A DNA stretch of 64,000 nt from Asterias amurensis (Eukaryota > Echinodermata > Asteroidea > Forcipulatida > Asteriidae). Made by a program: the position numbers and the translations under genes. The stretch is from assembly GCF_032118995.1 (NCBI RefSeq), contig NC_092666.1, forward strand, positions 2,232,001 to 2,296,000, read 5' to 3'. The notes beneath the pieces are model-generated. The model did no database searches. It saw nothing but the letters and a program-made list of their open reading frames with translations, and was not told where the DNA came from. This document shows positions 35,131 through 47,603 of this stretch, in pieces (position 1 is the first letter of the stretch; every line of letters starts with the position of its first letter).

Positions 35131-37139
35131 TCATTATGTTGCCTCTCCCTGCATCTTAGCAGTCTTTCCAGCCACAACAGCAGTCACTGATGAACAAAGC
35201 CTCAACCGTTCTGTAAGGCAACCAAAATGTATGTTTCTATTACTAGCTGTAGGGCCATAAAAATTTATACCCACACATTTACCAAAATTTCTCTCATTCT
35301 TTTTTTTTCTCCTAAAAATAAGACCCACATTATTTATAACTTCTTCTTTTTTGTGGGGCCTCCGAAGAATCAGTAAAATTTCTTATACAAACTTTCATTT
35401 AGGTCACCCCTTCTTCCCAATGAAATGACGGTTCGTACTTTTCCCTCAAGAGCCAGACATCATGCCTGTATTACAGTCTAAGCATTGTCAATTCGATACT
35501 AAACTACCCTTGAGGTCATTACCTAATATTGTGAATTGTTCAGAGTTTAGCAACTGATTCTAGTTCACCAAAAGGAACGATTACACTGTGTATCTGTACT
35601 TGCAAACATGGAGTTACTGTTCGTGAATAATATGTAACTCTACCCCCTCCCCAAAGGATTTTGAAGGAAAAAGAAAATCTTTATAATTTTGAATGCATCC
35701 TATAAATAGCAGTACAGTTTATTGAGTACAATTTTGAGTAGTCCAAGGGTATACTTGGTAGTTAAAATTAATAACCATGAAAACTTAAGAGCACTGATCA
35801 TGTTTATGTTAAAAAATGTTGTTGGAAAAACACCCTATGTAAAAATTAATGTAGTTTTAGGGAAAGTGGTGGTTTTTATTTTTTCACCCCAACAAAATTT
35901 GAATCTGAGAAAGGCTTCAGGCATGACGCCTTTCTCACGCATCTGAAAGCACACAATTTATGCATTTATTGACCACACCAAGTGAGGAGAATGGTGTTTG
36001 ATAATTATCAAAAGTATCCCCAATGTTTATTATTTCTAAAAGTTACTTTTAATTAGTTTATCAACACTAAGAATGGGAATAGGGGATCATCAAAGCTGTT
36101 CATAAAGCCAACAATATTGTCCAAATATCAGGATTCATCAGAAAATAATAAGCAAACCAGACTAGATTGTGTTTGAATTTTCAAGACTTTATTTGAACAA
36201 ACTTTAAATGGTTTCCAAAGAAAAGAAAGAAAACAATGACATCAATTAGTGCATTACCCCCACCCACCCCAACCTCAAGATTATGACTTAGTTGTATGTT
36301 ATGTTTCCTGAATGTTTTAATTAAAACCATTTTTGTTTTTGGGGTGCTTTGGCACTCTTATTGCTTCCTTGCTATTCATTTGATAGTTGCTTAAATTGAT
36401 GGTTCGAAATATGCCAGTTGATGTATAATTACTTTTTGAAAACCTCATTGAAATTATTTCAAAATGTCCTTTTTTGTAATGCCAAGTGCCACAATTCAAA
36501 AATTGTATTTGTAAAATCAAATACAGCTTTCAATTCATACTTGTTTTTATTAAAAGTATTGAAAATGTGTAGTTTCAAAATTCAACCTAAACCCCCCAAA
36601 CCAGTTAAGAATTTATCCGAGAAGAAACATCAGCTGGCAAATGACAATCATAGCTAAGAAATATAAATGATCAACCAAGGAAGAAATGTAACCTGTTTTT
36701 TCAAAAAGGAGTCCACATGGCTAACAAAAAACTAGTCTCATGAAAACATGATTTAACTGTTTGGTTTCTACAAACTTGTAAAATAATTTTTTTGTGTGCT
36801 TTTTCTTCGTCTTACAACAACTCAGAATATATACAGAATCAAAGCGTTTTTTTGTTTCTTTTCAAACAGTTCCAATTAAATTGGACTCCTTTATGGTTTA
36901 CAGGTTGCATTTCTTACTTATAAAGAAGGTACAACATTGGTATTCATATACTGCATAAAGAGTGCACAAATTAGGACACAAAAAACATTATCTCAAATTG
37001 CAGCATTTCAAAACAAATTTCTTTATTTATTATTTAACTCAATACAGTTTTTATATCAAGTGGACATTAAGATGAATGTTTCCTTGCATGCTTACCAAAA
37101 TTTAAGGTAATGCATGTTCACTAAATTTCTCCATCAAAC
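35131..37139. other. No gene recognised
   Basis: AT-rich, many homopolymer runs. No domain-bearing frame or clear transposon ends. Confidence 0.35.
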
Positions 37140-37690
37140 TTAATTCACAATAGCGTAACTACCAATGTTGTATCTTCTATAAAGGCCGCATCTTATAGCT
37201 TGTTCTGTGACTTTATAATCTCAATCTTGGAAAGGTTTTAAAGTAAAAAATGGCCAAGTCCACAAAGGGACACAGAAAGTCAATAACTACTAAGTGTTTT
37301 TGTCAAAAAAATGACCAAGTAAAAAAAAAAGACTAAGTACAAACATTGACTATGAGTTTCTGCTCAAAAAATTACTAAGTACAAACAATGGCAAGTGTTT
37401 TGGTCAAAAAAAGACTAAGTCCAAAAAAAGACTAAGTACAAACATTGACTATGGGTTTCTGCTCAAAAAATTACTAAGTACAAACAATGGCAAGTGTTTT
37501 GGTCCAAAAAAGACTAAGTACAAACATTGACTATGGGTTTCTGCTCAAAAAATTACTAAGTACAAACAATGGCTAGTGTTTTGGTCAAAAAATGACAAAG
37601 TCCACAATAGGACTCCATTTTATTGTTATTTAAAGTCACAACAAGCTATAAGACGATACCTTTAATAAGGGGCTGCATTCCATTTTGATG
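37140..37690. repeat. Fold-back flanking tandem repeats of about 80-100 bp
   Basis: gcatcttatagcttgttctg at 37187 pairs with caacaagctataagacgata at 37639, with agtcac blocks as well. Between them a unit with actaagtacaaacattgact, ggtttctgctcaaaaaatta and caatggcaagtgttttggtc repeats about three times (37330-37600). Confidence 0.65.
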
Positions 37691-37972
37691 TACCTAGCAA
37701 TATAATCTCATGGTAATTTGAATTTGACTCCTTGTATAAGTGTCATATGCAAATTTCTAGTTGATTTCATTGTTGGTGTACATTACTATGGGATACAGTC
37801 TCTTCTGCACCCCTTTAGGGGGTGCACTTGGTTGATCATGATTTTAATAATAGGGGGGGTAGGGCCAAAGTTTTCACGCAGTTAATTTCGAACCGTACAA
37901 CGGAACGAAAAACTTTTTTGGCTGACTTAGTCTATATAAAAAAGGCAATTTTTAAGGGATTTTTTTGATTTT

Positions 37973-38520
37973 TTTTAAGCACCACTGAACTGTAGAAGCA
38001 GCAGAGTTGCGCAAACGTGTGTGCCGGTCGGTGTGGCCAACTACTATTTAGAAAGTGAAGCGACTTAATGATCTAAGTATTAATGGAAGGAAAGCATTTT
38101 ATTAAGTTAAATCAAGTTAATGTTTCATTGATAGTCTGTTTTACAAAAGTCCTGCTTTACATGATTGACAAACTAAAAAGATTGGTTTTTAAAAGTCCGA
38201 AGCCAAAAACAAACTAAAGATTTTTTTTGCAAAGTCCAAAACAAATATCGGAAAGGATTCTGTTGCCCGTTAAAATGTTTGATGAATCTGTATCAAGTGT
38301 ACCATCGGACGTCTCCCCCTGTTCGGGCAAACACGTCGCTAAGTTCTTGGAGTAAAGTTTCAAGTTTGAATTTTGGTTGAAATGTAAAAGGACGCTTCCA
38401 CTCCATCACTGATTGAATCCTGTACCATCAGAATAACGAAGACTTCAACCCAGATGATGATGCGCTGATCAGAGAAACAAGATTCCAAAATGGCGGCTGA
38501 ACTTCAACAATTTTGTGAAT
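37973..38520 (+). repeat. Inverted duplication, left copy (partner 40715-41252)
   Basis: 37977-38190 mirrors 41030-41252 (caccactgaactgtagaagc; gtgtgtgccggtcggtgtgg; acatgattgacaaact). Weaker similarity continues to the aacccagatgatgatgcgct block, which matches acccagatgttggtgcgagg on the minus strand near 40760. A frame homologous to the partner's coding-like end is interrupted here. Confidence 0.7.
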
Positions 38521-38889
38521 TTTTGTGACAAGCACAAAAAACAGAACTAAAATACGCATGTTCTTTTCAATATTAACAGCATACTCAGGAATGTATTGGT
38601 TTCACTTGCATAAGAAGTACCACACTTCTTCGTAAATTTTGTTTCAAATCAATCATAAGTTTTGGATTTGTTAAAATATCGCAACATTTTAACAGTGCGT
38701 GATTACACGTTTAAACGAAGTCAAATTTCAAAGTCAAAAGTGAGGTTGTACACAAACATCAGATTTGCATCTTCATTGCATTGAGTATCATTACAGGAGA
38801 TATTGTAGATGACATTGGGTTTATGGAGGATAACTAGACTGAGAAAAAAAATCTTAAAAAAACCTAATCTATCTCTAAATAAATTCCAA

Positions 38890-39368
38890 ACTCCTAAGTA
38901 CAACAAAGTTTCAAATCCTACGAAACTACAAATTGCTGATAAAGTCCCAATAAAGTATTGAACATCTAGGATCAACAACTACTCCTACTGATTAACTTCA
39001 TGTAAATCTGCAAACCAACAACTGCATACTAATGATTGCATACCAATGATAAACTACAATGTTTTTGCATAAAAATAAGTCCGACGTCAATGTCGGAAAA
39101 TTAAGGTTTTATAAGTGACGATAAGATCCTAAGTACAACAAAGTTTCAAATCCTACGGAACTACAAATTGCTGATAAAGTCCCAATAAAGTATTGAACAT
39201 CTAGTATCAACAACTACTCCTACTGATTAACTTTATGTAAATCTGCAAACCAACCATTGCATGCTAATGATTTCGTACCAGTTAGAAAATTACAATGTTC
39301 TTGCATAAAAATGAGTCTGACGTCGATGTCGGAAAATTAGGTTTTATCAGTGACGATACAATCACCGA
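38890..39368. repeat. Tandem duplication of about 235 bp
   Basis: The block starting ctaagtacaacaaagtttca at 38895 is repeated from 39129, with a few substitutions through gacgtcgatgtcggaaaatt. Two copies only. Confidence 0.85.
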
Positions 39369-39536
39369 TAACCTTGGTGTATTTTCCGTCTAGAAAGACA
39401 ACGGTGATTCTGCAAACAGTGCATGACTAAAGTAATAAAGTGGTGTCTTATTTAGAATACCTATTCCTGCTATGTCTGCTTGGCGGAATATTTATAACAA
39501 AATCAATCTAACAAGCAAATTGAGAAATAACTACTT

Positions 39537-39566
39537 AGGTGTTCGGGCCAACAGCCCGGAACACCT
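39537..39566 (-). mobile_element. 3' terminal hairpin of the Helitron/Helentron-like family (copy C)
   Basis: On the minus strand it reads aataagaggtgttccgggct..gggcccgaacacct-type hairpin, as at the 3' end of copy A. No matching 5' end is evident, so it is a truncated copy. Confidence 0.5.
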
Positions 39567-40714
39567 CTTATTTTTAGTTTTGAAGTTATTTATTTAATAA
39601 TTCTACACTAAAACTGGACTAGTGTGTATGCTCCCTTTTCCTATAACTACCTAGCCATGTGACAAATTACTGTCTTTGCTCTAAGGTTATTTAATTGAAT
39701 AAGTCTATACCAAATACGCTAAACACCTAGTTTGATCCATTGTACACTTAGCTGTTGTACATGTTGAGACATTCTCATTTTACCATAAAAGAATTAAAAT
39801 AATTGATGGACATCGCACAAAATTGGTTTTGTTTCAAAGAGGTCTTAACAAAAACAAAATACAATTGTTTTACTGACAAAAACTAGTAGCTTGCATTTGT
39901 TCCCAACAGTTCTACGAGTTTAATATTATAAACTTGCCTACTCTTTTTAGAACCTGTCAAAATAACTAATGACCAAGTGTCTTTGTGACTTTAACAGGCT
40001 GAATAACTAAGGATTTAACCTAGATGATGATGTGCTGATCAGAGAAACAAGATTCCAACATTGCGGCTGAACTTTACAAATTTTGTGAGTTTTTGTAAAC
40101 CGCCCGAGTGTCGTCACCATGTTCAGCTGGAAAAGGGTTAACCAGTTGTAAAATCTGTTCACAATTATCAATAATACCCTAAAGGATTGAAAACACCTAC
40201 TGCAGCTAAGTAATTACTACGTTTATGAAAAATGTATACAAATCATGCACAGTGGCAGTATTTGTTAAAAAAGCAATGTCTATTGGTCAACATTATTTGT
40301 AAATCATTTCCTCAACTGATTGTCGTTAACATACCTACTGTAGAATCTGTTATAGAGCTGACCACTCAAAACCTACAATGAACAACCTAAAGTTAATTGG
40401 TCACTGCAATAGACCAATAGTTAACGCCATAGACTGAATAACGTCAACCAGTTCAACAGGGGTTTTAACTAACTCTGAATCTTAACATTTTTCTAACTTC
40501 CAAAGGAGTGCAAGTACGACCTACTGTAGCCGAGAATTAAATTGGTCATAAGTACATAATGCACAACAGCATCCTTCTAAGCGATGTTTCTTCTACACTA
40601 AGTTTACTTCCTACACAATCCCAATGTCATCTTTGATATCTCCTTTTGATACAGTCAAAACTTCTTAACACAAGTGAAACCAATGTAAAAGCCTGAGTAC
40701 CTGAGTGAAATGTG
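39567..40714. other. No gene recognised; third copy of a short block at 40014
   Basis: 40014-40092 (tagatgatgatgtgctgatc, gagaaacaagattccaac) is a direct repeat of 38441-38520. Otherwise featureless and AT-rich. Confidence 0.5.
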
Positions 40715-41252
40715 AATAGCCATGTTCAGAATCTCGTTTCTCCGACCCTCGCACCAACATCTGGGTAGAAGTCTCCGCCATCCGTCAGGTCCAGAGGCTC
40801 CCTCAGATCAGAAGTGTATGTCCGGTGTAGAAAAGGTTGATCAAAAAGTAGACCAGTTTACACAGGAACAGTATAGAGAGACGGGTACCAACTTAGGATA
40901 ACAAAATGATCAGGTAAAAAAGTGAAAAAAAGTGCAATGGTCCTCAGTCCTCGACACTTCTGATACAGGCCCCCAAAGACTTCAACAGGCAACCAAATCC
41001 TTTCTTTCTTATGTTTCAATTTTTTGTTGGAGATCGAGAAGTTGAAATAGTTTGTCAATCATGTAAGGTAGGACACCGGTAAGACAGACTACCAGCGCCA
41101 CATCAACAAGATTTCACTTAATAAAATGCTTACCCAACCATTAACTCTTGGATCATTAGGTCGTCACACTTTCCAGATAGTAGTAGGCCACACCGACCGG
41201 CACACACGTTTGCACAACTCTGCTGCTTCTACAGTTCAGTGGTGCTTTCTAT
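40715..41252 (-). repeat. Inverted duplication, right copy (partner 37973-38520)
   Basis: Reverse complement of the left copy with roughly 80% identity over the outer 215 bp by eye. It carries the best-preserved version of the shared coding-like segment. Confidence 0.7.
40726..41058 (-). pseudogene. Coding-like segment with one in-frame stop
   Basis: On the minus strand an open frame of 66 codons (41058-40858) ends at TAA. The same frame continues for another 43 codons to TGA at 40726-40728, ending in TDGGDFYPDVGARVGETRF. The D/E/G-rich end looks coding. Two homologous but broken versions exist nearby (38441-38490 and 40014-40070). It could be a last exon of an unknown gene, or chance. No family recognised. 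Confidence 0.25.
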
Positions 41253-42416
41253 AGCATTTAATGAATGGTAACCAATTAATTTAAGACAACATTTTTTTTC
41301 AAATTATATAAACAGCCAAGTACAACATTTACTATCCTTGAGTTGAAATAAAAGTTATCTCTGAAATTTAAAACTGTTAATTTTTACTGTCACAGCAATG
41401 CAAGGAAGAAAAAGAAACATTTTCAGATAAAGTGTGTGGCTGTTTCGCAGATATTGTACTTTTTAATAAATTTCATTTTGAGTTTGGACAGATGTGCGTC
41501 ACACTTATCCAAACAATATATGCCTAAAATGAAAACATTTGGTTAAATTGCAACGTACTCGTATGCCATGAAAATTGGTCCCAAGAAGAGTGCAAGTTGT
41601 ACTTGGCTTCACAATCCTCAAAGTATCAGTATAGAACCAGAGGCACTCCCACAATTTGAGTCACAAGCAAATTTTACAGAAATTTTTGCTTTCCTAAACC
41701 GATTCAAGATATTCCAACTCTGGGAAAATCTAGAAAAGAGGTTTTGAAAGGGAGCAAAGTTTTTAAAGTAGTAGGGAAAAAAACATTTGCCAAGAGAGTT
41801 TTGAAGAAAAAAAATTAAAATTCCGTATTTTGGACAGTAAAGTCAAACGTTCTATATGAAAAATGTATGCATTTTGTACAAAGTAATGTGAGCTTGTTTC
41901 ATGGGAATGTCTCTATAAAATGTATTAAGACTTTTAAGTAAAATACACAAACATTATGCAGTTGTGACCCAAACTACCAAAAACGACAAATCTTTTCACA
42001 ATGTCCTATTTCCTAGACCCTTCACATGAAATATATAAATTGCACATAGCACGTGCGCAATTAAATTTTGGTTGGCAAAATGAGGGAATATCGCGCTGTT
42101 TTATGTACGGCTAATGGTTTCGTGACGCAGATGCGATTGCGCGTCTGCTTAGCATATTTCACGGGAAGGGTCCATCACAACACATGATTCAAGATTTATC
42201 ATTAATGTTTTTGCAACAAATACCCCAGGTGGGAAGGGGCAGTGGTGAAATGGCAGGCGGCCATTTATGACATAAAGCCGCAAAGGTTTACAGTAACCTT
42301 ACCCTACAGAGGAAGGGTCAGAGGTCACATGGCAGGTGGGCTGATATAAAGTACCAGTCATTTCCCTGGGTAAGAAGGGGCAAAGGTCATGTGTGTACAT
42401 ATGAACCTCAACATTT
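41253..42416. other. No gene recognised
   Basis: AT-rich; no domain-bearing frame, RNA gene or repeat with clear ends. Confidence 0.35.
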
Positions 42417-42830
42417 AGTTTGCTGTGACCCAATCCCTAGCATAAAGGGATGAAAGTCATGTATGATGGTAGTGGTACAACAGTAAGCCACTAAAGTAAA
42501 ACTTTACTAAGTTTGCTGTGACCCAACCCCTAGCATAAAGGGATGAAAGTCATGTATGATGGTAGTGGTACAACAGTAAGCCACTAAAGTAAAACTTTAC
42601 TAAGTTTGCTGCGACCCAATCCCTAGCATAAAGGGATGAAAGTCATGTATGATGGTAGCGGTACAACAGTAAGCCACTAATGTAAAACTTTATTAAGTTT
42701 GCTGCGACCAAACCCCTAGCATAAAGGGATGGAAGTCATGCACCATGGTAGTGGTACAACAGTAAGCCACTGCTAGAGAAAACGTTGATAGGTTCCTAGT
42801 TTGCTATGACACAAACCCCTAGCAGAAAAG
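42417..42830. repeat. 93-bp tandem repeat, about 4 copies
   Basis: Units start at agtttgctgtgacccaaccc (42417, 42510, 42603, 42696), each with cctagcataaagggatgaaa and ggtacaacagtaagccacta. A degenerate fifth start lies near 42797. Confidence 0.9.
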
Positions 42831-43365
42831 GACAGCTCAGTCATTTAATGACCAGGGGCAACGTTGCCTCCGTAATGTATCAGGCGTGTCATAGCAACAG
42901 TATCGAGGGTGACAATTTGTGCAATGACCAACTCTCAGGAAAAAGAGAATTTAAGTCTTGTCATGACCCATAAGTTACAAAGTATGCCATGATCCAGAGC
43001 TGGAAGGCTTTCATATTAGAAGGTGTGCACTCAAGTTTCTTGTTCGTTCTTTCAATCGATCAACCCACCCCAGGGGTAAGGGGAGGATCAATCAATAACA
43101 ACCCATGAAGGTAAACAATTAAATTTTAGATACTCGTTTTTTGAAACTAGCTATACAGCATGATTTATCACAAACTTATGTAAGCAACACTAACAGTTTA
43201 AAAACACCTTTACCACAGTTCGGCCATTTTGTCTGGTTCCCGTGTACCGATCGAAACTCTCAAAGTTTGAAAAAAGGAAACGGATTAAATTTTGATGTCA
43301 AGCCTCATTTTGTTTCTTGAGACAATCCTAATGGCACTGTCAGTGATAAAGGATCCTTATCTTAT

Positions 43366-43561
43366 TTAAGTACCCATACTGTGATTACTACAGAGGGATG
43401 GATGCTCGGCCTCCTCATCAGTAAGACATCTCTCAGGCATCAGGTGGTGGTCGTCGTCGGTGGTGATTTCATCTCCTTGTTCCAGTGAGCTTTTGCTTTG
43501 AATTCCTCTCAGTGTAGACCAATCCGAAGATTCTCTCCATAAGTACTCAATCTCTTGATGC
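43366..43561 (-). CDS. RPA12-like last exon, stop lost and extended (module 3)
   Basis: Acceptor tttccag at 43562 onwards (minus strand). The exon gives (K)HQEIEY like the other last exons, but the usual TCC-TGA is TTA-TGG. The frame runs on for about 57 residues: a Ser/Glu/Asp-rich tail with SSLEQGDEITT and MPERCLTDEEAE, stop at 43366-43368. Homologous sequence after the stop in the other modules stays largely in the same frame. It follows a zinc-ribbon exon at 44317-44426 whose acceptor is mutated, so expression is doubtful. Confidence 0.45.
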
Positions 43562-43640
43562 CTGGAAATCAAGAAAATAAATGAAAAAATTACTTTTACA
43601 TGACAAAATGAACCTTTGACCCTAACCATCCTGGGGGCGA

Positions 43641-43780
43641 TTTCACAAAGAGTTCGGACTGGTCCTTAGTCCCAGGAGATATTAAAAACTTGAGGCTAGT
43701 CCTAAGTTAGACGAGTAACTTGTCCTAACTTCATGAACTTGAGATAAAACTAGAAATTTAACTCTTTGGGTAAGTCCACC
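43641..43780. mobile_element. Palindromic MITE, aagagttaggactggtccta (copy 1)
   Basis: The roughly 140-bp fold-back with cacaaagagtt / aactctttgg ends recurs in each RPA12 module: 45366-45507, 46608-46750, 46909-47045, 50143-50283 and 62482-62628. Rich in ggactagtcc-type inner palindromes. Confidence 0.8.
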
Positions 43781-44131
43781 AGTCCTTCAAGATCCAATTG
43801 CATGTTTCATTTGTTTCTGTTTTGGTGATTGCTGCACTTGTAACCATATTGTGCTGTATACACATGTCATGTAAACAGTCAATTTCTGCTTGTACTAATC
43901 CTCTTATAGCACTGAAATCCATCATTCACTGACGCTCATGGCTCTTCAACAATGTTACCCCGATCACTAGGCCATTTATTTCATTCATCAAACCAACTCA
44001 TTCATCAAACCAACTCGGCTACAAATATGTAGTGACCAAGCTAAAAAAGAACCATCTCTGCCCTCACAGGTACCTACTAACCCCTGTGCAATCTATGGAA
44101 ACTGTATGATAAACCTAAAAGGGTCTAACGC

Positions 44132-44299
44132 CCGGTTCATACTTCCTGCGAATGTGAAGCAAATTTGGTTGTCACAAACTCGCATTGAATAACTCGCAAC
44201 AGTTGAACTGTGTTCAACCCCTTCGAAACGTTCGCTAAGAAAAAAGGGCTGTGTCGCCAAAATTCACGTTGCATTTGCAGGAAGTATGAACCAGGCTTA
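44132..44299. mobile_element. Palindromic MITE, ggttcatacttcctgc ends (copy 1)
   Basis: The ends ggttcatacttcctgcgaat and atttgcaggaagtatgaacc are inverted repeats. Copies also at 45872-45945 (truncated), 47427-47593 and 63674-63843, always just beyond a zinc-ribbon exon, so they were duplicated with the modules. Confidence 0.8.
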
Positions 44300-44316
44300 A
44301 GTAGTGATTAACTTAC

Positions 44317-44426
44317 TTGCATGATGGGCAGAAAAAGAAGACGGTTTGTCCTTTATCAGCTGATCGTGTTTGCCTGGTGTGGATATGAAGTCCATCGTGA
44401 CTGCACTTGGCACATGCCCTGTCAAT
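44317..44426 (-). pseudogene. RPA12-like zinc-ribbon exon, module 3 (copy A)
   Basis: 110 nt encoding [20 protein letters not shown] then DKGQTVFFFCPSCK. All four Cys of the C-terminal TFIIS-type zinc ribbon are kept. The acidic hairpin reads SADK in place of SADE, and the acceptor is tttcaa where the other copies have tttcag. The donor gtaagt is intact. Probably a decayed exon. Confidence 0.7.
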
Positions 44427-44719
44427 TTGAAACCAGACCAGATACAAAAATGAAATTAAGAAGTGATGAAAAATAACCAAGCATTGAAAAAACAAATTTG
44501 TGATAATCCGCCTAAAACTGGGGGCCATAAGTTTTTTTTTTTGTCAATAATTAATGGGGAAAATATAGAAAGATGAAATAAAAGTTTCAGTAAAATAGGT
44601 CTACTGGTTCTACTTGCTGAGAAAACAAAAAGAAGCAAAACCCTGTCACAGTAGCGATGAATCCATCCGAGGTAAAGATTTTGATACATTAACAAATTAA
44701 GATTGCTTTTTCATAACAT

Positions 44720-45060
44720 TAAAAAAAAATTGCCAGGGATTTCCTAACCACTGGCGAACCCTTTGTCATTGATTTTGGCTCCTATGTTTTCACAGGTAAA
44801 TTGGAAAACTCTTAAATAAAACGAACCTATTTGTAGATCAAAATATGAGGGGGGGTTTAGTTATTTTGCAAAATTTACACAATGTCAACTTTTTATTTGA
44901 AGTGGCGCAGTTTTCAATCAAACAGTTAAAAAATTGGCCAGGGGTTTCCCTACGGGTGGCGAACCCTTTGTCACTGAATTTTTGTTCTTCTGCTTCCAGA
45001 GTTAAGAATATAAATCCAAATATTATGGGGGCTTCTTCAAAACTTACCATTTGATAAATC
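44720..45060. repeat. gtggcgaaccctttgtcactga repeats (module 3/2 junction)
   Basis: Two units of the roughly 210-bp repeat that also forms arrays at 51930-53050 and 60880-61975. Each has a gccaggggtttccctacgggtg core and a gaagtggcgca block. Confidence 0.75.
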
Positions 45061-45266
45061 ACCTAATATGAAGTGGCGCATTTTTCATTCAATAATGGTA
45101 ATTAAAAAATCGGCCTCCTCGTCATTAAGCTACTCTCTGGCATCAGGTTGTCGTCGGCTGGTCGTTGTCGTCATCGTTGTCGGTGGTGATTTCTACTCCT
45201 TGTTCCAGTTAGTTCTTGCCTTGAGTTCCTCTCAGTGTAGACCGATCCGGAAGATATTGATTCTCT

Positions 45267-45291
45267 TCAGGAGTACTCAATCTCTTGATAC
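45267..45291 (-). CDS. RPA12-like last exon (extra copy)
   Basis: Intact acceptor attcacag and 25 nt encoding (K)YQEIEYS and TGA, as in the RPA12 C-terminus. No zinc-ribbon exon of its own is seen directly upstream (45.3-46.3 kb holds repeats only), so it is an orphan duplicate. Confidence 0.6.
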
Positions 45292-46510
45292 CTGTGAATA
45301 AAAAATAACAAAAATAAAATTACTTTTACATAAAAAAAAACCTTTGACCCTAACCATCCTGGGGTCGACTTCACAAAGAGTTAGGACTGGTCCTAACTCA
45401 GGACTAGTCCCAGGAGATATTAAAAACTTGGGGCTAGTCCTAAGTAAGACGAGTTACTTGTCCTAACTTGAGATAAGACTAGTCTTAACTCTTTGTAAAG
45501 TCCACCGTAGATCCTTCAATTGTATGTTCTGTTTGTTTCTGTTTTGCTGATTGCTGCATTTGTAACCATATTGTGCTGTATTCACATGTCATTCACATGT
45601 CATTTCTGCTTGTACTAATCCTCTTATAGCACTGTAATCCATCATTCAGTGACGCTCATGGCTCTTCAACAATGTTACCTATGATCACTAGGCCATTAAT
45701 TTCATTCTTCAAACCAACTCAGCTTCCTTGGGAATAAACTGCCTGTGCAGCCAAACATGTAGTGACCAAGCTGAATAAATCACAAGAACCATCTCTGCCC
45801 TCACAGGTACCTACTAACCCCTGTGCAATCTATGGAAACTGTATGATAAACCTGAAAGGGTCTACAAGCTTACAGCCGGGTTCATACTTCCTGCGAATGC
45901 GAAGCAAACTGGGTTGTCACGAACTCAAATGAATAACTTGAGTTGCTTTTTCATAACATTAAAAAAAAATTGCCAGGGATTTCCTAACCACTGGCGAACC
46001 CTTTGTCACTGACTTTTGCTCCTATGTTTTCACAGGTAAACCAGAAAAAACTCTGAAATAAAACCAACCCTTTTTGTATATCAAAATATTTGGGGGGTTT
46101 AGTTATTTTGCAAAATTTACACAATGTCAACTTTTTATTTGAAGTGGCGCAGTTTTCAATCAAACACAGTTAAAAAATTGGCCAGGGGTTTCCCTATGGG
46201 TGGCGAACCCTTTGTCACTGAATTTTTGTTCTTCTGCTTCCAGAGTTAAGAATATAAATCCAAATATTATGGGGGCTTCTTCAAAACTTACCATTTGATA
46301 AATCACCTAATATGAAGTGGCGCATTTTTCATTCAATAATGGTAATTAAAAAATCGGCCTCCTCATCATTAAGCTACTCTCTGGCATCAGGTTGTCGTCG
46401 GCTGGTCGTTGTCGTCATCGTTGTCGGTGATGATTTCTACTCCTTGTTCCAGTTAGTTCTTGCCTTGAGTTCCTCTCAGTGTAGACCGATCCGGAAGATG
46501 TTGATTCTCT

Positions 46511-46535
46511 TCAGGAGTACTCAAACTCTTGATAC
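46511..46535 (-). CDS. RPA12-like last exon, module 2
   Basis: Acceptor attcacag intact; encodes (K)YQEFEYS and TGA. It pairs with the zinc-ribbon exon at 47604-47713. The 3' flank is nearly identical to that of the 45267 copy (45068-45300 against 46312-46545), a recent tandem duplication of about 1.25 kb. Confidence 0.65.
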
Positions 46536-47603
46536 CTGTGAATAAAAAATAACAAAAATAAAATTACTTTTACATAAAAAAAAAAACCTTTGACCCTAAC
46601 CATCCTGGGGTCGACTTCACAAAGAGTTAGGACAGGTCCTAACTCAGGACTAGTCCCAGGAGATATTAAAAACTTGGGGCTAGTCCTAAGTAAGACGAGT
46701 AACTTGTCCTAACTTGAGATAAGACTAGTCTTAACTCTTTGTAAAGTCCACCGTAGATCCTTCAAGATCCAATTGTATGTTCTGTTTGTTTCTGTTTTGC
46801 TGATTGCTGCATTTGTAACCATATTGTGCTGTATTCACATGTCATTCACATGTCTAATTACTTTTACATAAAAAAAAAACCTTTGACCCTAACCATCCTG
46901 GGGTCGACTTCACAAAGAGTTAGGACTGGTCCTAACTCAGGACTAGTCCCAGGAGGTATTAAAAACTTGGGGCTAGTCCTTAGTAAGACGAGTAACTTGT
47001 CCTAACTTGAGACAAGACTAGTCTTTAACTCTTTGTAAAGTCCATCAGAGATCCTTCAAGATCAAATTGCATGTTTTTTTTTGTTTCTGTTTTGCCGATT
47101 GCTGCATTTGTAACCACATTGTGCCGTACACACATGTCATGTAAACAGTGAATTTCTGCCTGTAGTAATCCTCTTATAGCACTGTAATCTGTAATTCAGT
47201 GATGCTCATGGCTCTTCGAAAATTTTACCCCTGATCACTAGGCCATTAATTTCATTCTTCAAACCAACCCAGCTCCCTTGGGTATAAACTGCCCGGCAGC
47301 CAAATATGTAGTGGCCAAGCTAAATAAATCACAAGAACCATCTCTGCCCTCACAGGTACCTACTTACCCCTGTGCAATCTATGGAAACTGTATGATAAAC
47401 CTGAAAGGGTCTACAAGCCTACAGCCGGGTTCATACTTCCTGCGAATGCGAAGAAAATTGGGTTGTCACAAACTCAAATGAATAACTTGCAACAGTTGAA
47501 CTGTGTTCAATGCCATTGAAACATTCGCTAAGAAAACAGAGCTGTGTCGCCAAAATTTACTTTGCACTTGCAGGAAGTATGAACCAGACTTAAATAGTGA
47601 TTA

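Noticed and set aside
37977..41252. A single 3.3-kb DNA transposon with long TIRs
   Set aside because: No target duplication at the outer ends, similarity extends unevenly inward and includes coding-like sequence; a local inverted duplication fits better.
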